From: Symsagittifera roscoffensis
Taxonomy: Eukaryota; Xenacoelomorpha; Acoela; Convolutidae
Reading direction: 5' to 3'
DNA length: 64,000 bases
NCBI RefSeq assembly: GCF_963678635.1
Contig: NC_087067.1
Coordinates: 18,483,639 to 18,547,638 of the forward strand
Every line of letters starts with the position of its first letter. Position 1 is the first letter of the stretch. The position numbers were made by a program, and so were the translations under genes. This document shows, one piece after another, positions 36,297-48,532 of the stretch. A model generated the notes under the pieces. It did not search any database, was not told the origin of the DNA, and saw only the letters and a list, made by a program, of their open reading frames with translations.

Positions 36297-36369
36297 TGAT
36301 TCTTTCCAGGATCGAACTGGAGACCTTCTGCGTGTTAGGCAGACGTGATAACCGTTACACCACAGCACC
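36297..36369 (-). tRNA. tRNA-Val(AAC), acceptor weakened
   Basis: Same form as 33443-33515; the D-loop reads ccgttacacc. Confidence 0.6.
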
Positions 36370-37151
36370 TGAGCTTCATTAAGTAGCTTCTTTCTCTTGT
36401 TTTGCAGACCTGGAATTTTTGTCATCAGTGCATTTGTCGAAAATTACCGAAAATTTTGCATGTCTTAATGAATTTTTGCCACGTGTCAGGCATTTTTTCT
36501 GGAGTTATTTGAAATATAGTTTCCAGCGAACAAAATTGTTGTACAATCCTTATTTTCCATTTTCATAAGGGTTGATTTTCCGATATTGGCCGGGATCGAA
36601 CTGGTGACCTTCTCCGTGTTAGGCAGACGTGATAACCGCTACACCACAGCACCTAAACTTTCCTAAGTAGATTTTTTTCTTGTTTTGCAGACCTGGAATT
36701 TTTGGTCATTAGTGCATTTGTCAAAAAGTACGGAAAGTTTTGCATGTCTTAATGAATTTTCGTCACGTATCAGGCAATTTTTCTGGAGTTATTTGAAATA
36801 TAGTTTCCAGCGAACAAAAATTTTGTACAATCATTTTTTTTTTTCGTTTTCATGAGAATTGATTTCCTGATATTGTCCAGGATCGAACTGGAGACTTTCT
36901 GCGTGTTAGGCAGCCGTGATAACCGCTACACCACTGCACCTGAGCTTGAGCAAATAGCTTCTTTTTCTTGTTTTGCACACATGGAATTTTTGTCATCAGT
37001 GCGTTTGTCAAAAAGTTTGGAAAAATTTTGCATGTCCTATTCTATGTTCGTCACATGTCAGGCAATTTTTCTGGAGTTAGGTGACATATAATTTTCAATG
37101 AACAAAATGTTTGTACAGTCCTGATTCAACATTTTATGATAATTGACTCTC

Positions 37152-37224
37152 TGATGCTATCCAGGACCGAACTCGAGACCTGCTGCGTGATAGGCAGACG
37201 TGATAACCGCTACACCACAGCACC
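37152..37224 (-). tRNA. tRNA-Val-like, anticodon AUC
   Basis: Type-D copy, loop CTATCAC. Its counterparts at 44261 and 47893 have AAC, so this is a private change. Confidence 0.5.
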
Positions 37225-37435
37225 TGAGCTTTATAAAGTAGCTTCTTTTTCTTGTTTTGCAGACCTGGATTTTTTGTCATCATTACCTTCGTCGAAATTC
37301 ACGGAAAATTATCGCATGTCTTATTGTATTTTAATCACGTGTCAGGCAATTTTCTGGAGTTAGTTTAAACGTTATTTCCAATGAACAAAATCTTTGTGCA
37401 ATCTATATATATCAATTCTATGAAACTGGACTTTC

Positions 37436-37508
37436 TGATGCTGTCCAGTATCGCACTGAAGGCATTTTGCGTGCTAGGCAGACGTGATAACCGCTACACC
37501 ACAGCACC
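37436..37508 (-). tRNA. tRNA-Val-like, anticodon AGC
   Basis: Plus strand gcgtgctagg gives loop CTAGCAC; would read alanine GCU. The T loop is TGCGATA, so the B box is damaged; one anticodon-stem mismatch. Same at 48177. Confidence 0.5.
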
Positions 37509-37721
37509 TGAGCTTTATCAAGTAGCTTTTTTTTTTCTTGTTTTGCAGACCTGGAATTTTTGTCATCAGTGCATTTGTCGAAAATTACGGAAAATTTTGC
37601 ATGTCTTAATGAATTTTTGTCACGTGTCAGGCAATTTTTCTTGAGTTATTTGAAATATAGTTTCCAGCGAACAAAATTTTTGTACACTCTTTATTTTTCG
37701 TTTTTATAAGAATTGATTTCC

Positions 37722-37794
37722 TGATCTTGTCCAGGATCGAACTGGAGACCTGCTGCGTTTTAGGCAGACGTGATGACCGCTACACCACAGCACC
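37722..37794 (-). tRNA. tRNA-Val-like, anticodon AAA
   Basis: Plus strand gcgttttagg, loop CTAAAAC; would read phenylalanine UUU. Duplicate at 48460-48532. Confidence 0.5.
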
Positions 37795-39432
37795 TGAGCT
37801 TTATAAAGTAGCTTCTTTTTCTTGTTTTGCAGACCTGGATTTTTTGTCATCATTACCTTCGTCGAAATTTACGGAAAATTATCGCATTTCTTATTGTATT
37901 TTAATCACGTGTCAGGCAATTTTCTGGAGTTAGTTTAAACGTTATTTCCAATGAACAAAATCTTTGTGCAATCTATATTTATCAATTCTATGAAACTGGG
38001 CTTTCTGATTGTGTCCAGGATCGAACTGAAGGCATTTTGCGTGTCAGGCAGACGTGATAACCGCTACTCCACAGCACTTGAGCTTCACGAAGTAGCTTCT
38101 TTTTCTTGTTTTGCAGACCTGGAATTTTTGTCATCAGTGCATTTGTCGAAAATTACGGAAAATTTTGCATGTCTTAATGAATTTTTGTCACGTGTCAGGC
38201 AAATTTTCTTGAGTTATTTGAAATATAGTTTCCAGCGACCAAATTTTTGTACACTCCCTATTTTTCGTTTTTACAAGAATTGATTTCCTGATATTGTCCA
38301 GGATCGAACTGGAGACTTTCTGCGTGTTAGGCAGACGTGATAACCGGTACACCACTGCACCTGAGCTTTTTAAGTAGCTTCTTTTTCTTGTTTTGCAGAC
38401 CTGGAATTTTTGTCATCAGTGCATTTGTCGAAAATTACGGAAATTTTTTTACATGTCTTAATGAATTTTCGTCACGTGTCAGGCAATTTTTTGGAGTTAT
38501 TTGAAATATAGTTTCCAGCGAACAAAATTTTTGTACAATCCTTATTTTTAGTTTCCATAAGAATTGATTGCCTGATAGTGTTCCGGATCGAACTGGAGGC
38601 CTTCTGCGTGTTAGGCAGACGTGATAACCGGTACACCACAGCAGCACCTGAGATTTCTCAAGTAATAATTTTTTTTCTTGTTTTGCAGACCTGGATTTTT
38701 TGTCATCAGTGCATTTGTCGAAAATTACGGAAAATTTTGCATGTCTTAATGAATTTTCGTCACGTGTCAGGCAATTTTTCTGGAGTTATTTGAAATATAG
38801 TTTCCAGCGAACAAAATTTTTGTACACTCCCTTTTTTTCGTTTTCATAAGAATTGATTGCCTGATAGTGTTCCAGATCGAACTGGAGGCCTTCTGCGTGT
38901 TAGGCAGACGTGATAACCGGTACACCACAGCAGCACCTGAGCTTTCTCAAGTAATAATTTTTTTCTTGTTTTGCAGACCTGGATTTTTTGTCATCAGTGC
39001 ATTTGTCGAAAATTACGGAAAATTTTGCATGTCTTAATGAATTTTCGTCACGTGTCAGGCAATTTTTCTGGAGTTATTTGAAATATAGTTTCCAGCGAAC
39101 AAAATTTTTGTACACTCCTTATTTTTCGTTTTCATAAGAATTGATTGCCTGATAGTGTTCCAGATCGAACTGGAGGCCTTCTGCGTGTTAGGCAGACGTG
39201 ATAGCCACTACACCACTGCACCTGAGCATTCTTATAGCTTCTTTTTCTTGTTTTGCATACCTGGAATTTTTGTCATCAGTGCCTTTGTCGAAAGTTACGG
39301 AAAATTTTCGCATGTCTTATTGTATTTAAATCACGTGTCAGGCAATTTTTCTGGAGTTAGTTTAAACGTTATTTCCAATGAACAAAATCTTTGTGCAATC
39401 CATCTTTATCAATTCTATGAAACTGGACTTTC

Positions 39433-39505
39433 TGATGCTTTCCAGGATCGAACTGAAGGCATTTTGCGTGTCAGGCAGACGTGATAACCGCTACACCACA
39501 GCACT
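39433..39505 (-). tRNA. tRNA-Val-like, anticodon GAC
   Basis: Loop CTGACAC. First base is A (AGTGCTG), so 1:72 is unpaired; one anticodon-stem mismatch. Counterpart 50170-50242. Confidence 0.5.
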
Positions 39506-40000
39506 TGAGCTTCACGAAGTAGCTTCTTTTTCTTGTTTTGCAGACCTGGAATTTTTGTCATCAGTGCATTTGTCGAAACTTACGGAAAATTTTGCATGTC
39601 TTAATGAATTTTTGTCACGTGTGAGGCAGTTTTTCTTGAGTTATTTGAAATATAGTTTCCAGCGAACAAAATTTTTGTACACTCCTTATTTTTCGTTTTT
39701 ATAAGAATTGATTTCCTGATATTGTCCAGGATCGAACGGGAGACTTTCTGCGTGTTAGGCAGACGTGATAACCGGTACACCACTGCACCTGAGCTGTCTT
39801 AAGTAGCTTCTTTTTCTTGTTTTGCAGACCTGGAATTTTTGTCATCAGTGCATTTGTCGAAACTTACGGAAAATTTTGCATGTCTTAATGAATTTTTGTC
39901 ACGTGTGAGGCAGTTTTTCTTGAGTTATTTAAAATATAGTTTCCAGCGAACAAAATTTTTTTACAATCCTTATTTTTAATTTCCATAAGAATTGTTTGCC

Positions 40001-40076
40001 TGATATTGTTCAGGATCGAACTGGAAGCCTTCTGCGTCTTAGGCAGACATGATAACCGCTACGCCACAGCAGCACC
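40001..40076 (-). tRNA. tRNA-Val-like, anticodon AAG, 76 nt
   Basis: Plus strand gcgtcttagg, loop CTAAGAC; would read leucine CUU. Also carries the AGC duplication at the acceptor. Its counterpart 50739-50814 has AAC. Confidence 0.5.
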
Positions 40077-40857
40077 TGAGGTTTCTCAAGTAATAATTTT
40101 TTTGTTGTTTTGCAGACCTGGATTTTTTGTCATCAGTGCATTTGTCGAAATTTACGGAAAATTTTGCATGTCTCAATGAATTTTCGTCACGTGTCAGGTA
40201 ATTTTTCTGGAGTTATTTGAAATATAGTTTCCAGCGAACAAAATATTTGTACAATCCTTATTTTTCGTTTTCATAAGAATTGATTGCCTGATATTGATCC
40301 GGATCGAACTGAAGGCCTTCTGCGTGTTAGGGCAGACGTGATAGCCGCTACACCACTGCACCTGAGCTTTCTTAAGTAGCTTCTTTTTCTTATTTTGCAG
40401 ACCTGGAATTTTTGTCATCAGTGCATTTATCGAAAATTACGGAAAATTTTGCATGTATTAATGAATTTTCGTCACGTGTCAGGCATTTTTCTGGAGTTAT
40501 TTGAAATATAGTTTCCAGCGAACAAATTTTTTGTACAATCCTTGTTTTTCGTTTTCATAAGAATTGATTGCATGATAGTGTTCCGGATCGAACTGGAGGC
40601 CTTCCGCGTGTTAGGCAGACGTGATAACCGGTACACCACAGCACCTAAGCTTTATCAAGTAGCTTCTTTTTCTTGTTTTGCGCACCAGGAATTTTTGTCC
40701 TCAGTGCATTTGTCAAAATTTTCGGGAAAATTTCGCATGTTTTAATCTATTTTTGTCACATGTCAGTCAATTTTTCTGGAGTTAGTTGAAATATTATTTT
40801 CAACGAATAAAATGTTTGTACAGTCCTGATTCATCATTTTTACTAAAATTGACTTTC

Positions 40858-40930
40858 TGATGCTGTCCAGGATCGAACTGGAGACCTTCTGCGTGTTAGG
40901 CAGACGTGATAACCGCTACACCACAGCACC
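40858..40930 (-). tRNA. tRNA-Val(AAC), perfect cloverleaf
   Basis: Same sequence as 7975-8047. It lies in a monomer (with 40573) that is missing from the related segment near 51 kb. Confidence 0.85.
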
Positions 40931-41997
40931 TGAGCTTTCGTAAGTAGCTTCTTTTTCTTGTTTTGCAGACCTGGAATTTTTGTAATCAGTGCCTTTGTCG
41001 AAAGTTACGGAAAATTTTCGCATGTCTTATTGTATTTTAATCACATGTCAGGCAATTTTTCTGGAGTTAGTTTAAACGTTATTTCCAATGAACAAAATCT
41101 TTGTGCAATCCAAATTTATCAATTCTATGATATTGGACTTTCTGATGCTCTCCAGGATCGAACTGAAGACATTGTGCGTGTTAGGTAGACGTGATAACCG
41201 ATACACCACAGCACCTGAGCTTTCTTAAGTAGCTTCTTTTTCTTGTTTTTCAGACCTGGAATTTTTGTCATCAGTGCCTTTGTCGAAAATTACGGAAAAT
41301 TTTCGCATGTCTTATTGTATTTCAATCACGTGTCAGGCAATTTTTCTGGAGTTAAGTTTAAACGTTATTTCCAATGAACAAAATCTTTGTGCAATCCAAA
41401 TTTATCAATTCTATGATATTGGACTTTCTGATGCTCTCCAGGATCGAACTGAAGACATTTTGCGTGTTAGGTAGACGTGGTAACCGATACACCACAGCAC
41501 CTGAGCTTTCTTAAGTAGCTTCTTTTTCTTGTTTTGCAGACCTGGAATTTTTGTCATCAGTGCCTTTGTCGAAAATTACGGAAAATTTTGCATGTCTTAT
41601 TGTATTTTAATCACGTGTCAGGCAATTTTTCTGGAGTTAAGTTTAAACGTTATTTCCAATGAACAAAATCTTTGTGCAATCCAAATTTATCAATTCTATG
41701 ATATTGGACTTTCTGATGCTCTCCAGGATCGAACTGAAGACATTTTGCGTGTTAGGTAGACGTGGTAACCGATACACCACAGCACCTGAGCTTTCTTAAG
41801 TAGCTTCTTTTTCTTGTTTTGCAGACCTGGAATTTTGGTCATCAATGCATTTGTCGAAAATTACGGAAAAACTTTCATTTCTTAATGAATTTTCGTCACA
41901 TGTCAGGCAATTTTTCTGGAGTTAGTTGAAATATTATTTTCAACGAACAAAATATTTGTACAGTCCTGATTCACCATTTTTACGAAAATTGACTTTC

Positions 41998-42070
41998 TGA
42001 TGCTCTCCAGGATCGAACTGCAGTCCTTCTGAGTGTTAGGCAGACGTGATAACCGCTACACCACAGCACC
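41998..42070 (-). tRNA. tRNA-Val(AAC), one anticodon-stem mismatch
   Basis: Plus strand tctgagtgttag puts T39 opposite C31; acceptor ends GAGCATC. D arm and A box consensus. Counterpart 51883-51955. Confidence 0.55.
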
Positions 42071-42566
42071 TGAGCTTTCTTAAGTAGCTTCTTTTTCTTG
42101 TTTTGCAGACCTGGAATTTTTGTCATCAGTGCCTTTATCGAAAGTTACGGAAAATTTTCGCATGTCTTATTGTATTTTAATCACGTGTCAGGCAATTTTT
42201 CTGGAGTTAAGTTTAAACGTTATTTCCAATGAACAAAATCTTTTGCAATCCAAATTTATCAATTCTATGATATTGGACTTTCTGATGCTCTCCAGGATCG
42301 AACTGAAGACATTTTGCGTGTTAGGTAGACGTGGTAACCGATACTCCACAACACCTGAGCTTTCTTAAGTAGCTTCTTTTTCTTGTTTTGCAGACTTGGA
42401 ATTTTGGTCATCAGCGCATTTGTCGAAAATTACGGAAAAACTTGCATTTCTTAATGAATTTTCGTCACGTGTCAGGCAATTTTTCTGGAGTTAGTTGAAA
42501 TATAATTTTCAACGAACAAACTGTTTGTACAGTCATGATTCATCATTTATTTGATAATTGTATTTC

Positions 42567-42639
42567 TGATGCTGTCCAGGATCGAACTAGAGACTTTCTG
42601 CATGTTAGGCAAACGTGATAACCGCTACACCACAGCACC
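42567..42639 (-). tRNA. tRNA-Val(AAC)
   Basis: Stems pair with added G-U pairs (T-stem TCTAG, anticodon stem TTTGC); loop CTAACAT. Same at 44546. Confidence 0.7.
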
Positions 42640-42850
42640 TGAGCTTTTTAAGTAGCTTCTTTTTCTTGTTTTGCAGACCTGGAATTTTTGTCATCAGTGC
42701 CTTTGTCGAAATTTACGGAAAATTTTCGCATGTCTTATTGTATTTTAATCACGTGTCAGGCAATTTTTCTGGAGTTAGTTGAAATATAATTTTCAACGAA
42801 CAAAATGTTTGTACAGTCATGATTCAGCATTTATTTGATAATTGACTTTC

Positions 42851-42923
42851 TGATGCTGTCCAGGATCGAACTAGAGACCTTCTGCATGTTAGGCAAACGT
42901 GATAACCGCTACACCACAGCACC
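42851..42923 (-). tRNA. tRNA-Val(AAC)
   Basis: All stems pair allowing G-U (ctagagacc, gcaaacg). Same sequence at 44830 and 52452. Confidence 0.75.
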
Positions 42924-43406
42924 TGAGCTTTCTCAAGTAGCTTCTTTTTCTTTTTTGCAGACCTGGAATTTTGGTCATCAGTGCATTCGTCGAAAATTAC
43001 ATGTCTTAATGAATTTTCGTCACGTGTCAGGCAATTGTTCTGCAGTTATTTGAAATATGGTTTCCAGCTAAGAACATTTTTGTACAATCCTTATTTTCTT
43101 TTTTCATGAGAATTGATTTTCTGATATTGTCCAGGATCGAACTGAAAACCTTCTGCGTGTTAAGCAGACGTGATAACCCTTACACCACAGCACCTGAGAT
43201 TGATCAAGTAGCTTCTTTTTCTTGTTTTGCACGCATGGAGTTTTTGTCATCAGTGCGTTTTCCAAAAAAATTGGAAAAACTTCGCATGTCTTAATATATT
43301 TTCGTCACATGTCAGGCAATTTTTCGGGACTTAGTTGAAATATAATTTTCAACGAACACAATCTTTAAACAGTCCTGATTCATCATTTTTATGATAATAG
43401 ACTTTT

Positions 43407-43479
43407 TGATTGTTTCCAGGATCGAACTGGAGACCTTCTGCGTGTTAGGCAGACGTGATAACCGCTACACCACAGCACC
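43407..43479 (-). tRNA. tRNA-Val(AAC), acceptor weakened
   Basis: As 33443-33515 but acceptor 3' strand AACAATC. Confidence 0.55.
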
Positions 43480-44545
43480 TGAGCTTCATTAAGTAGCTTC
43501 TTTCTCTTGTTTTGCAGACCTGGAATTTTTGTCATCAGTGCATTTGTCGAAAATTACCGAAAATTTTGTATGTCTTAATGAATTTTTGCCACGTGTCAGG
43601 CATTTTCTCTGGAGTTATTTGAAATATAGTTTCCAGCGAACAAAATTGTTGTACAATCCTTATTTTCCATTTTCATAAGGGTTGATTTTCCGATATTGGC
43701 CGGGATCGAACTGGTGACCTTCTCCGTGTTAGGCAGACGTGATAACCGCTACACCACAGCACCTAAACTTTCCTAAGTAGATTTTTTTCTTGTTTTGCAG
43801 ACCTGGAATTTTTGGTCATTAGTGCATTTGTCAAAAAGTACGGAAAGTTTTGCATGTCTTAATGAATTTTCGTCACGTATCAGGCAATTTTTCTGGAGTT
43901 ATTTGAAATATAGTTTCCAGCGAACAAAAATTTTGTACAATCATTTTTTTTTTCGTTTTCATGAGAATTGATTTCCTGATATTGTCCAGGATCGAACTGG
44001 AGACTTTCTGCGTGTTAGGCAGCCGTGATAACCGCTACACCACTGCACCTGAGCTTGAGCAAATAGCTTCTTTTTCTTGTTTTGCACACATGGAATTTTT
44101 GTCATCAGTGCGTTTGTCAAAAAGTTTGGAAAAATTTTGCATGTCCTATTCTATGTTCGTCACATGTCAGGCAATTTTTCTGGAGTTAGGTGACATATAA
44201 TTTTCAATGAACAAAATGTTTGTACAGTCCTGATTCAACATTTTATGATAATTGACTCTCTGATGCTATCCAGGACCGAACTCGAGACCTGCTGCGTGTT
44301 AGGCAGACGTGATAACCGCTACACCACAGCACCTGAGCTTTATAAAGTAGCTTCTTTTTCTTGTTTTGCAGACCTGGATTTTTTGTCATCATTACCTTCG
44401 TCGAAATTTACGGAAAATTATCGCATGTCTTATTGTATTTTAATCACGTGTCAGGCAATTTTTCTGGAGTTAGTTGAAATATAATTTTCAACGAACAAAC
44501 TGTTTGTACAGTCATGATTCATCATTTATTTGATAATTGTATTTC

Positions 44546-44618
44546 TGATGCTGTCCAGGATCGAACTAGAGACCTTCTGCATGTTAGGCAAACGTGATAA
44601 CCGCTACACCACAGCACC
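44546..44618 (-). tRNA. tRNA-Val(AAC)
   Basis: Copy of 42567-42639; all stems pair allowing G-U. Confidence 0.7.
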
Positions 44619-44829
44619 TGAGCTTTTTAAGTAGCTTCTTTTTCTTGTTTTGCAGACCTCGAATTTTTGTCATCAGTGCCTTTGTCGAAATTTACGGAAA
44701 ATTTTCGCATGTCTTATTGTATTTTAATCACGTGTCAGGCAATTTTTCTGGAGTTAGTTGAAATATAATTTTCAACGAACAAAATGTTTGTACAGTCATG
44801 ATTCTTCATTTATTTGATAATTGACTTTC

Positions 44830-44902
44830 TGATGCTGTCCAGGATCGAACTAGAGACCTTCTGCATGTTAGGCAAACGTGATAACCGCTACACCACAGCA
44901 CC
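44830..44902 (-). tRNA. tRNA-Val(AAC)
   Basis: Copy of 42851-42923. Confidence 0.75.
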
Positions 44903-45385
44903 TGAGCTTTCTCAAGTAGCTTCTTTTTCTTTTTTGCAGACCTGGAATTTTGGTCATCAGTGCATTCGTCGAAAATTACATGTCTTAATGAATTTTCGTC
45001 ACGTGTCAGGCAATTGTTCTGCAGTTATTTGAAATATGGTTTCCAGCTAAGAACATTTTTGTACAATCCTTATTTTCCTTTTTCATGAGAATTGATTTTC
45101 TGATATTGTCCAGGATCGAACTGAAAACCTTCTGCGTGTTAAGCAGACGTGATAACCCTTACACCACAGCACCTGAGATTGATCAAGTAGCTTCTTTTTC
45201 TTGTTTTGCACGCATGGAGTTTTTGTCATCAGTGCGTTTTCCAAAAAAATTGGAAAAACTTCGCATGTCTTAATATATTTTCGTCACATGTCAGGCAATT
45301 TTTCGGGACTTAGTTGAAATATAATTTTCAACGAACACAATCTTTAAACAGTCCTGATTCATCATTTTTATGATAATAGACTTTT

Positions 45386-45458
45386 TGATTCTTTCCAGGA
45401 TCGAACTGGAGACCTTCTGCGTGTTAGGCAGACGTGATAACCGCTACACCACAGCACC
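45386..45458 (-). tRNA. tRNA-Val(AAC), acceptor weakened
   Basis: Same form as 33443-33515, in the first 831-bp unit. Confidence 0.6.
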
Positions 45459-46216
45459 TGAGCTTCATTAAGTAGCTTCTTTCTCTTGTTTTGCAGACCT
45501 GGAATTTTTGTCATCAGTGCATTTGTCGAAAATTACCGAAAATTTTGCATGTCTTAATGAATTTTTGCCACGTGTCAGGCATTTTTTCTGGAGTTATAGT
45601 TTCCAGCGAACAAAATTGTTGTACAATCCTTATTTTCCATTTTCATAAGGGTTGATTTTCCGATATTGGCCGGGATCGAACTGGTGACCTTCTCCGTGTT
45701 AGGCAGACGTGATAACCGCTACACCACAGCACCTGAGCTTTCTCAAGTAGCTTCTTTTTCTTTTTTGCAGACCTGGAATTTTGGTCATCAGTGCATTCGT
45801 CGAAAATTACATGTCTTAATGAATTTTCGTCACGTGTCAGGCAATTGTTCTGCAGTTATTTGAAATATGGTTTCCAGCTAAGAACATTTTTGTACAATCC
45901 TTATTTTCCTTTTTCATGAGAATTGATTTTCTGATATTGTCCAGGATCGAACTGAAAACCTTCTGCGTGTTAAGCAGACGTGATAACCCTTACACCACAG
46001 CACCTGAGATTGATCAAGTAGCTTCTTTTTCTTGTTTTGCACGCATGGAGTTTTTGTCATCAGTGCGTTTTCCAAAAAAATTGGAAAAACTTCGCATGTC
46101 TTAATATATTTTCGTCACATGTCAGGCAATTTTTCGGGACTTAGTTGAAATATAATTTTCAACGAACACAATCTTTAAACAGTCCTGATTCATCATTTTT
46201 ATGATAATAGACTTTT

Positions 46217-46289
46217 TGATTCTTTCCAGGATCGAACTGGAGACCTTCTGCGTGTTAGGCAGACGTGATAACCGCTACACCACAGCACC
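46217..46289 (-). tRNA. tRNA-Val(AAC), acceptor weakened
   Basis: Second 831-bp unit copy. Confidence 0.6.
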
Positions 46290-47047
46290 TGAGCTTCATT
46301 AAGTAGCTTCTTTCTCTTGTTTTGCAGACCTGGAATTTTTGTCATCAGTGCATTTGTCGAAAATTACCGAAAATTTTGCATGTCTTAATGAATTTTTGCC
46401 ACGTGTCAGGCATTTTTTCTGGAGTTATAGTTTCCAGCGAACAAAATTGTTGTACAATCCTTATTTTCCATTTTCATAAGGGTTGATTTTCCGATATTGG
46501 CCGGGATCGAACTGGTGACCTTCTCCGTGTTAGGCAGACGTGATAACCGCTACACCACAGCACCTGAGCTTTCTCAAGTAGCTTCTTTTTCTTTTTTGCA
46601 GACCTGGAATTTTGGTCATCAGTGCATTCGTCGAAAATTACATGTCTTAATGAATTTTCGTCACGTGTCAGGCAATTGTTCTGCAGTTATTTGAAATATG
46701 GTTTCCAGCTAAGAACATTTTTGTACAATCCTTATTTTCCTTTTTCATGAGAATTGATTTTCTGATATTGTCCAGGATCGAACTGAAAACCTTCTGCGTG
46801 TTAAGCAGACGTGATAACCCTTACACCACAGCACCTGAGATTGATCAAGTAGCTTCTTTTTCTTGTTTTGCACGCATGGAGTTTTTGTCATCAGTGCGTT
46901 TTCCAAAAAAATTGGAAAAACTTCGCATGTCTTAATATATTTTCGTCACATGTCAGGCAATTTTTCGGGACTTAGTTGAAATATAATTTTCAACGAACAC
47001 AATCTTTAAACAGTCCTGATTCATCATTTTTATGATAATAGACTTTT

Positions 47048-47120
47048 TGATTCTTTCCAGGATCGAACTGGAGACCTTCTGCGTGTTAGGCAGACGTGAT
47101 AACCGCTACACCACAGCACC
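47048..47120 (-). tRNA. tRNA-Val(AAC), acceptor weakened
   Basis: Third 831-bp unit copy. Confidence 0.6.
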
Positions 47121-48176
47121 TGAGCTTCATTAAGTAGCTTCTTTCTCTTGTTTTGCAGACCTGGAATTTTTGTCATCGGTGCATTTGTCGAAAATTACCG
47201 AAAATTTTGCATGTCTTAATGAATTTTTGCCACGTGTCAGGCATTTTTTCTGGAGTTATAGTTTCCAGCGAACAAAATTGTTGTACAATCCTTATTTTCC
47301 ATTTTCATAAGGGTTGATTTTCCGATATTGGCCGGGATCGAACTGGTGACCTTCTCCGTGTTAGGCAGACGTGATAACCGCTACACCACAGCACCTAAAC
47401 TTTCCTAAGTAGATTTTTTTCTTGTTTTGCAGACCTGGAATTTTTGGTCATTAGTGCATTTGTCAAAAAGTACGGAAAGTTTTGCATGTCTTAATGAATT
47501 TTCGTCACGTATCAGGCAATTTTTCTGGAGTTATTTGAAATATAGTTTCCAGCGAACAAAAATTTTGTACAATCATTTTTTTTTTCGTTTTCATGAGAAT
47601 TGATTTCCTGATATTGTCCAGGATCGAACTGGAGACTTTCTGCGTGTTAGGCAGCCGTGATAACCGCTACACCACTGCACCTGAGCTTCAGCAAATAGCT
47701 TCTTTTTCTTGTTTTGCACACATGGAATTTTTGTCATCAGTGCGTTTGTCAAAAAGTTTGGAAAAATTTTGCATGTCCTATTCTATGTTCGTCACATGTC
47801 AGGCAATTTTTCTGGAGTTAGGTGACATATAATTTTCAATGAACAAAATGTTTGTACAGTCCTGATTCAACATTTTATGATAATTGACTCTCTGATGCTA
47901 TCCAGGACCGAACTCGAGACCTGCTGCGTGTTAGGCAGACGTGATAACCGCTACACCACAGCACCTGAGCTTTATAAAGTAGCTTCTTTTTCTTGTTTTG
48001 CAGACCTGGATTTTTTGTCATCATTACCTTCGTCGAAATTTACGGAAAATTATCGCATGTCTTATTGTATTTTAATCACGTTTCAGGCAATTTTCTGGAG
48101 TTAGTTTAAACGTTATTTCCAATGAACAAAATCTTTGTGCAATCTATATATATCAATTCTATGAAACTGGACTTTC

Positions 48177-48249
48177 TGATGCTGTCCAGTATCGCACTGA
48201 AGGCATTTTGCGTGCTAGGCAGACGTGATAACCGCTACACCACAGCACC
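48177..48249 (-). tRNA. tRNA-Val-like, anticodon AGC
   Basis: Duplicate of 37436-37508 with the same loop and B-box damage. Confidence 0.5.
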
Positions 48250-48459
48250 TGAGCTTTATCAAGTAGCTTTTTTTTTCTTGTTTTGCAGACCTGGAATTTT
48301 TGTCATCAGTGCATTTGTCGAAAATTACGGAAAATTTTGCATGTCTTAATGAATTTTTGTCACGTGTCAGGCAATTTTTCTTGAGTTATTTGAAATATAG
48401 TTTCCAGCGAACAATTTTTGTACACTCCTTATTTTTCGTTTTTATAAGAATTGATTTCC

Positions 48460-48532
48460 TGATATTGTCCAGGCTCGAACTGGAGACCTGCTGCGTTTTA
48501 GGCAGACGTGATAACCGCTACACCACAGCACC
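48460..48532 (-). tRNA. tRNA-Val-like, anticodon AAA
   Basis: Duplicate of 37722-37794; T loop TTCGAGC. Confidence 0.5.

Larger units (their letters stand above)
26270..36660 (-). repeat. tRNA-Val satellite array, third block (36 copies)
   Basis: Copies not listed separately (end 72 nt on unless given): 26484 AAC, 26768 AAC with A33, 27052 AAC, 27337 AAC, 27906 UAC, 28189-28264, 28597, 29165, 29733-29808, 30021, 30305, 30589, 31157, 31725-31800, 32013, 32297 (AAC), 32887 UAC, 33158, 33727, 34296, 34864-34939, 35152 (AAC), 35741 UAC, 36012, 36581 (AAC). Related segments: 28881-29808 recurs at 30873-31800 (offset 1992, 7 monomers) and 34012-34939 (offset 3139, 11 monomers); 32582-33515 recurs at 35436-36369 (offset 2854). 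Confidence 0.9.
36868..42450 (-). repeat. Segment duplicated 10.74 kb downstream, copy 1
   Basis: tRNA copies 36868 to 40289 match 47609 to 51027 one for one at offset 10741 falling to 10737, including rare anticodons (AGC 37436/48177, AAA 37722/48460, GAC 38006/48744). From 41143 the offset drops to 10170, then 9885, because monomers 40573, 40858 and 41714 have no counterpart in copy 2. Confidence 0.85.
45101..47593 (-). repeat. 831-bp trimer repeated three times
   Basis: Starts at 45101, 45932 and 46763. Each unit is 24 bp short of three monomers because two spacer deletions are shared: cgaaaattacatgtc (loss before catgtc) and gagttatagtttcc (loss of tttgaaa). The units look almost identical. 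tRNA members: 45101/45932/46763, 45386/46217/47048, 45661/46492/47323. The last unit lacks its second-deletion-to-next junction and exits into the 36.6-kb type. Confidence 0.85.
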
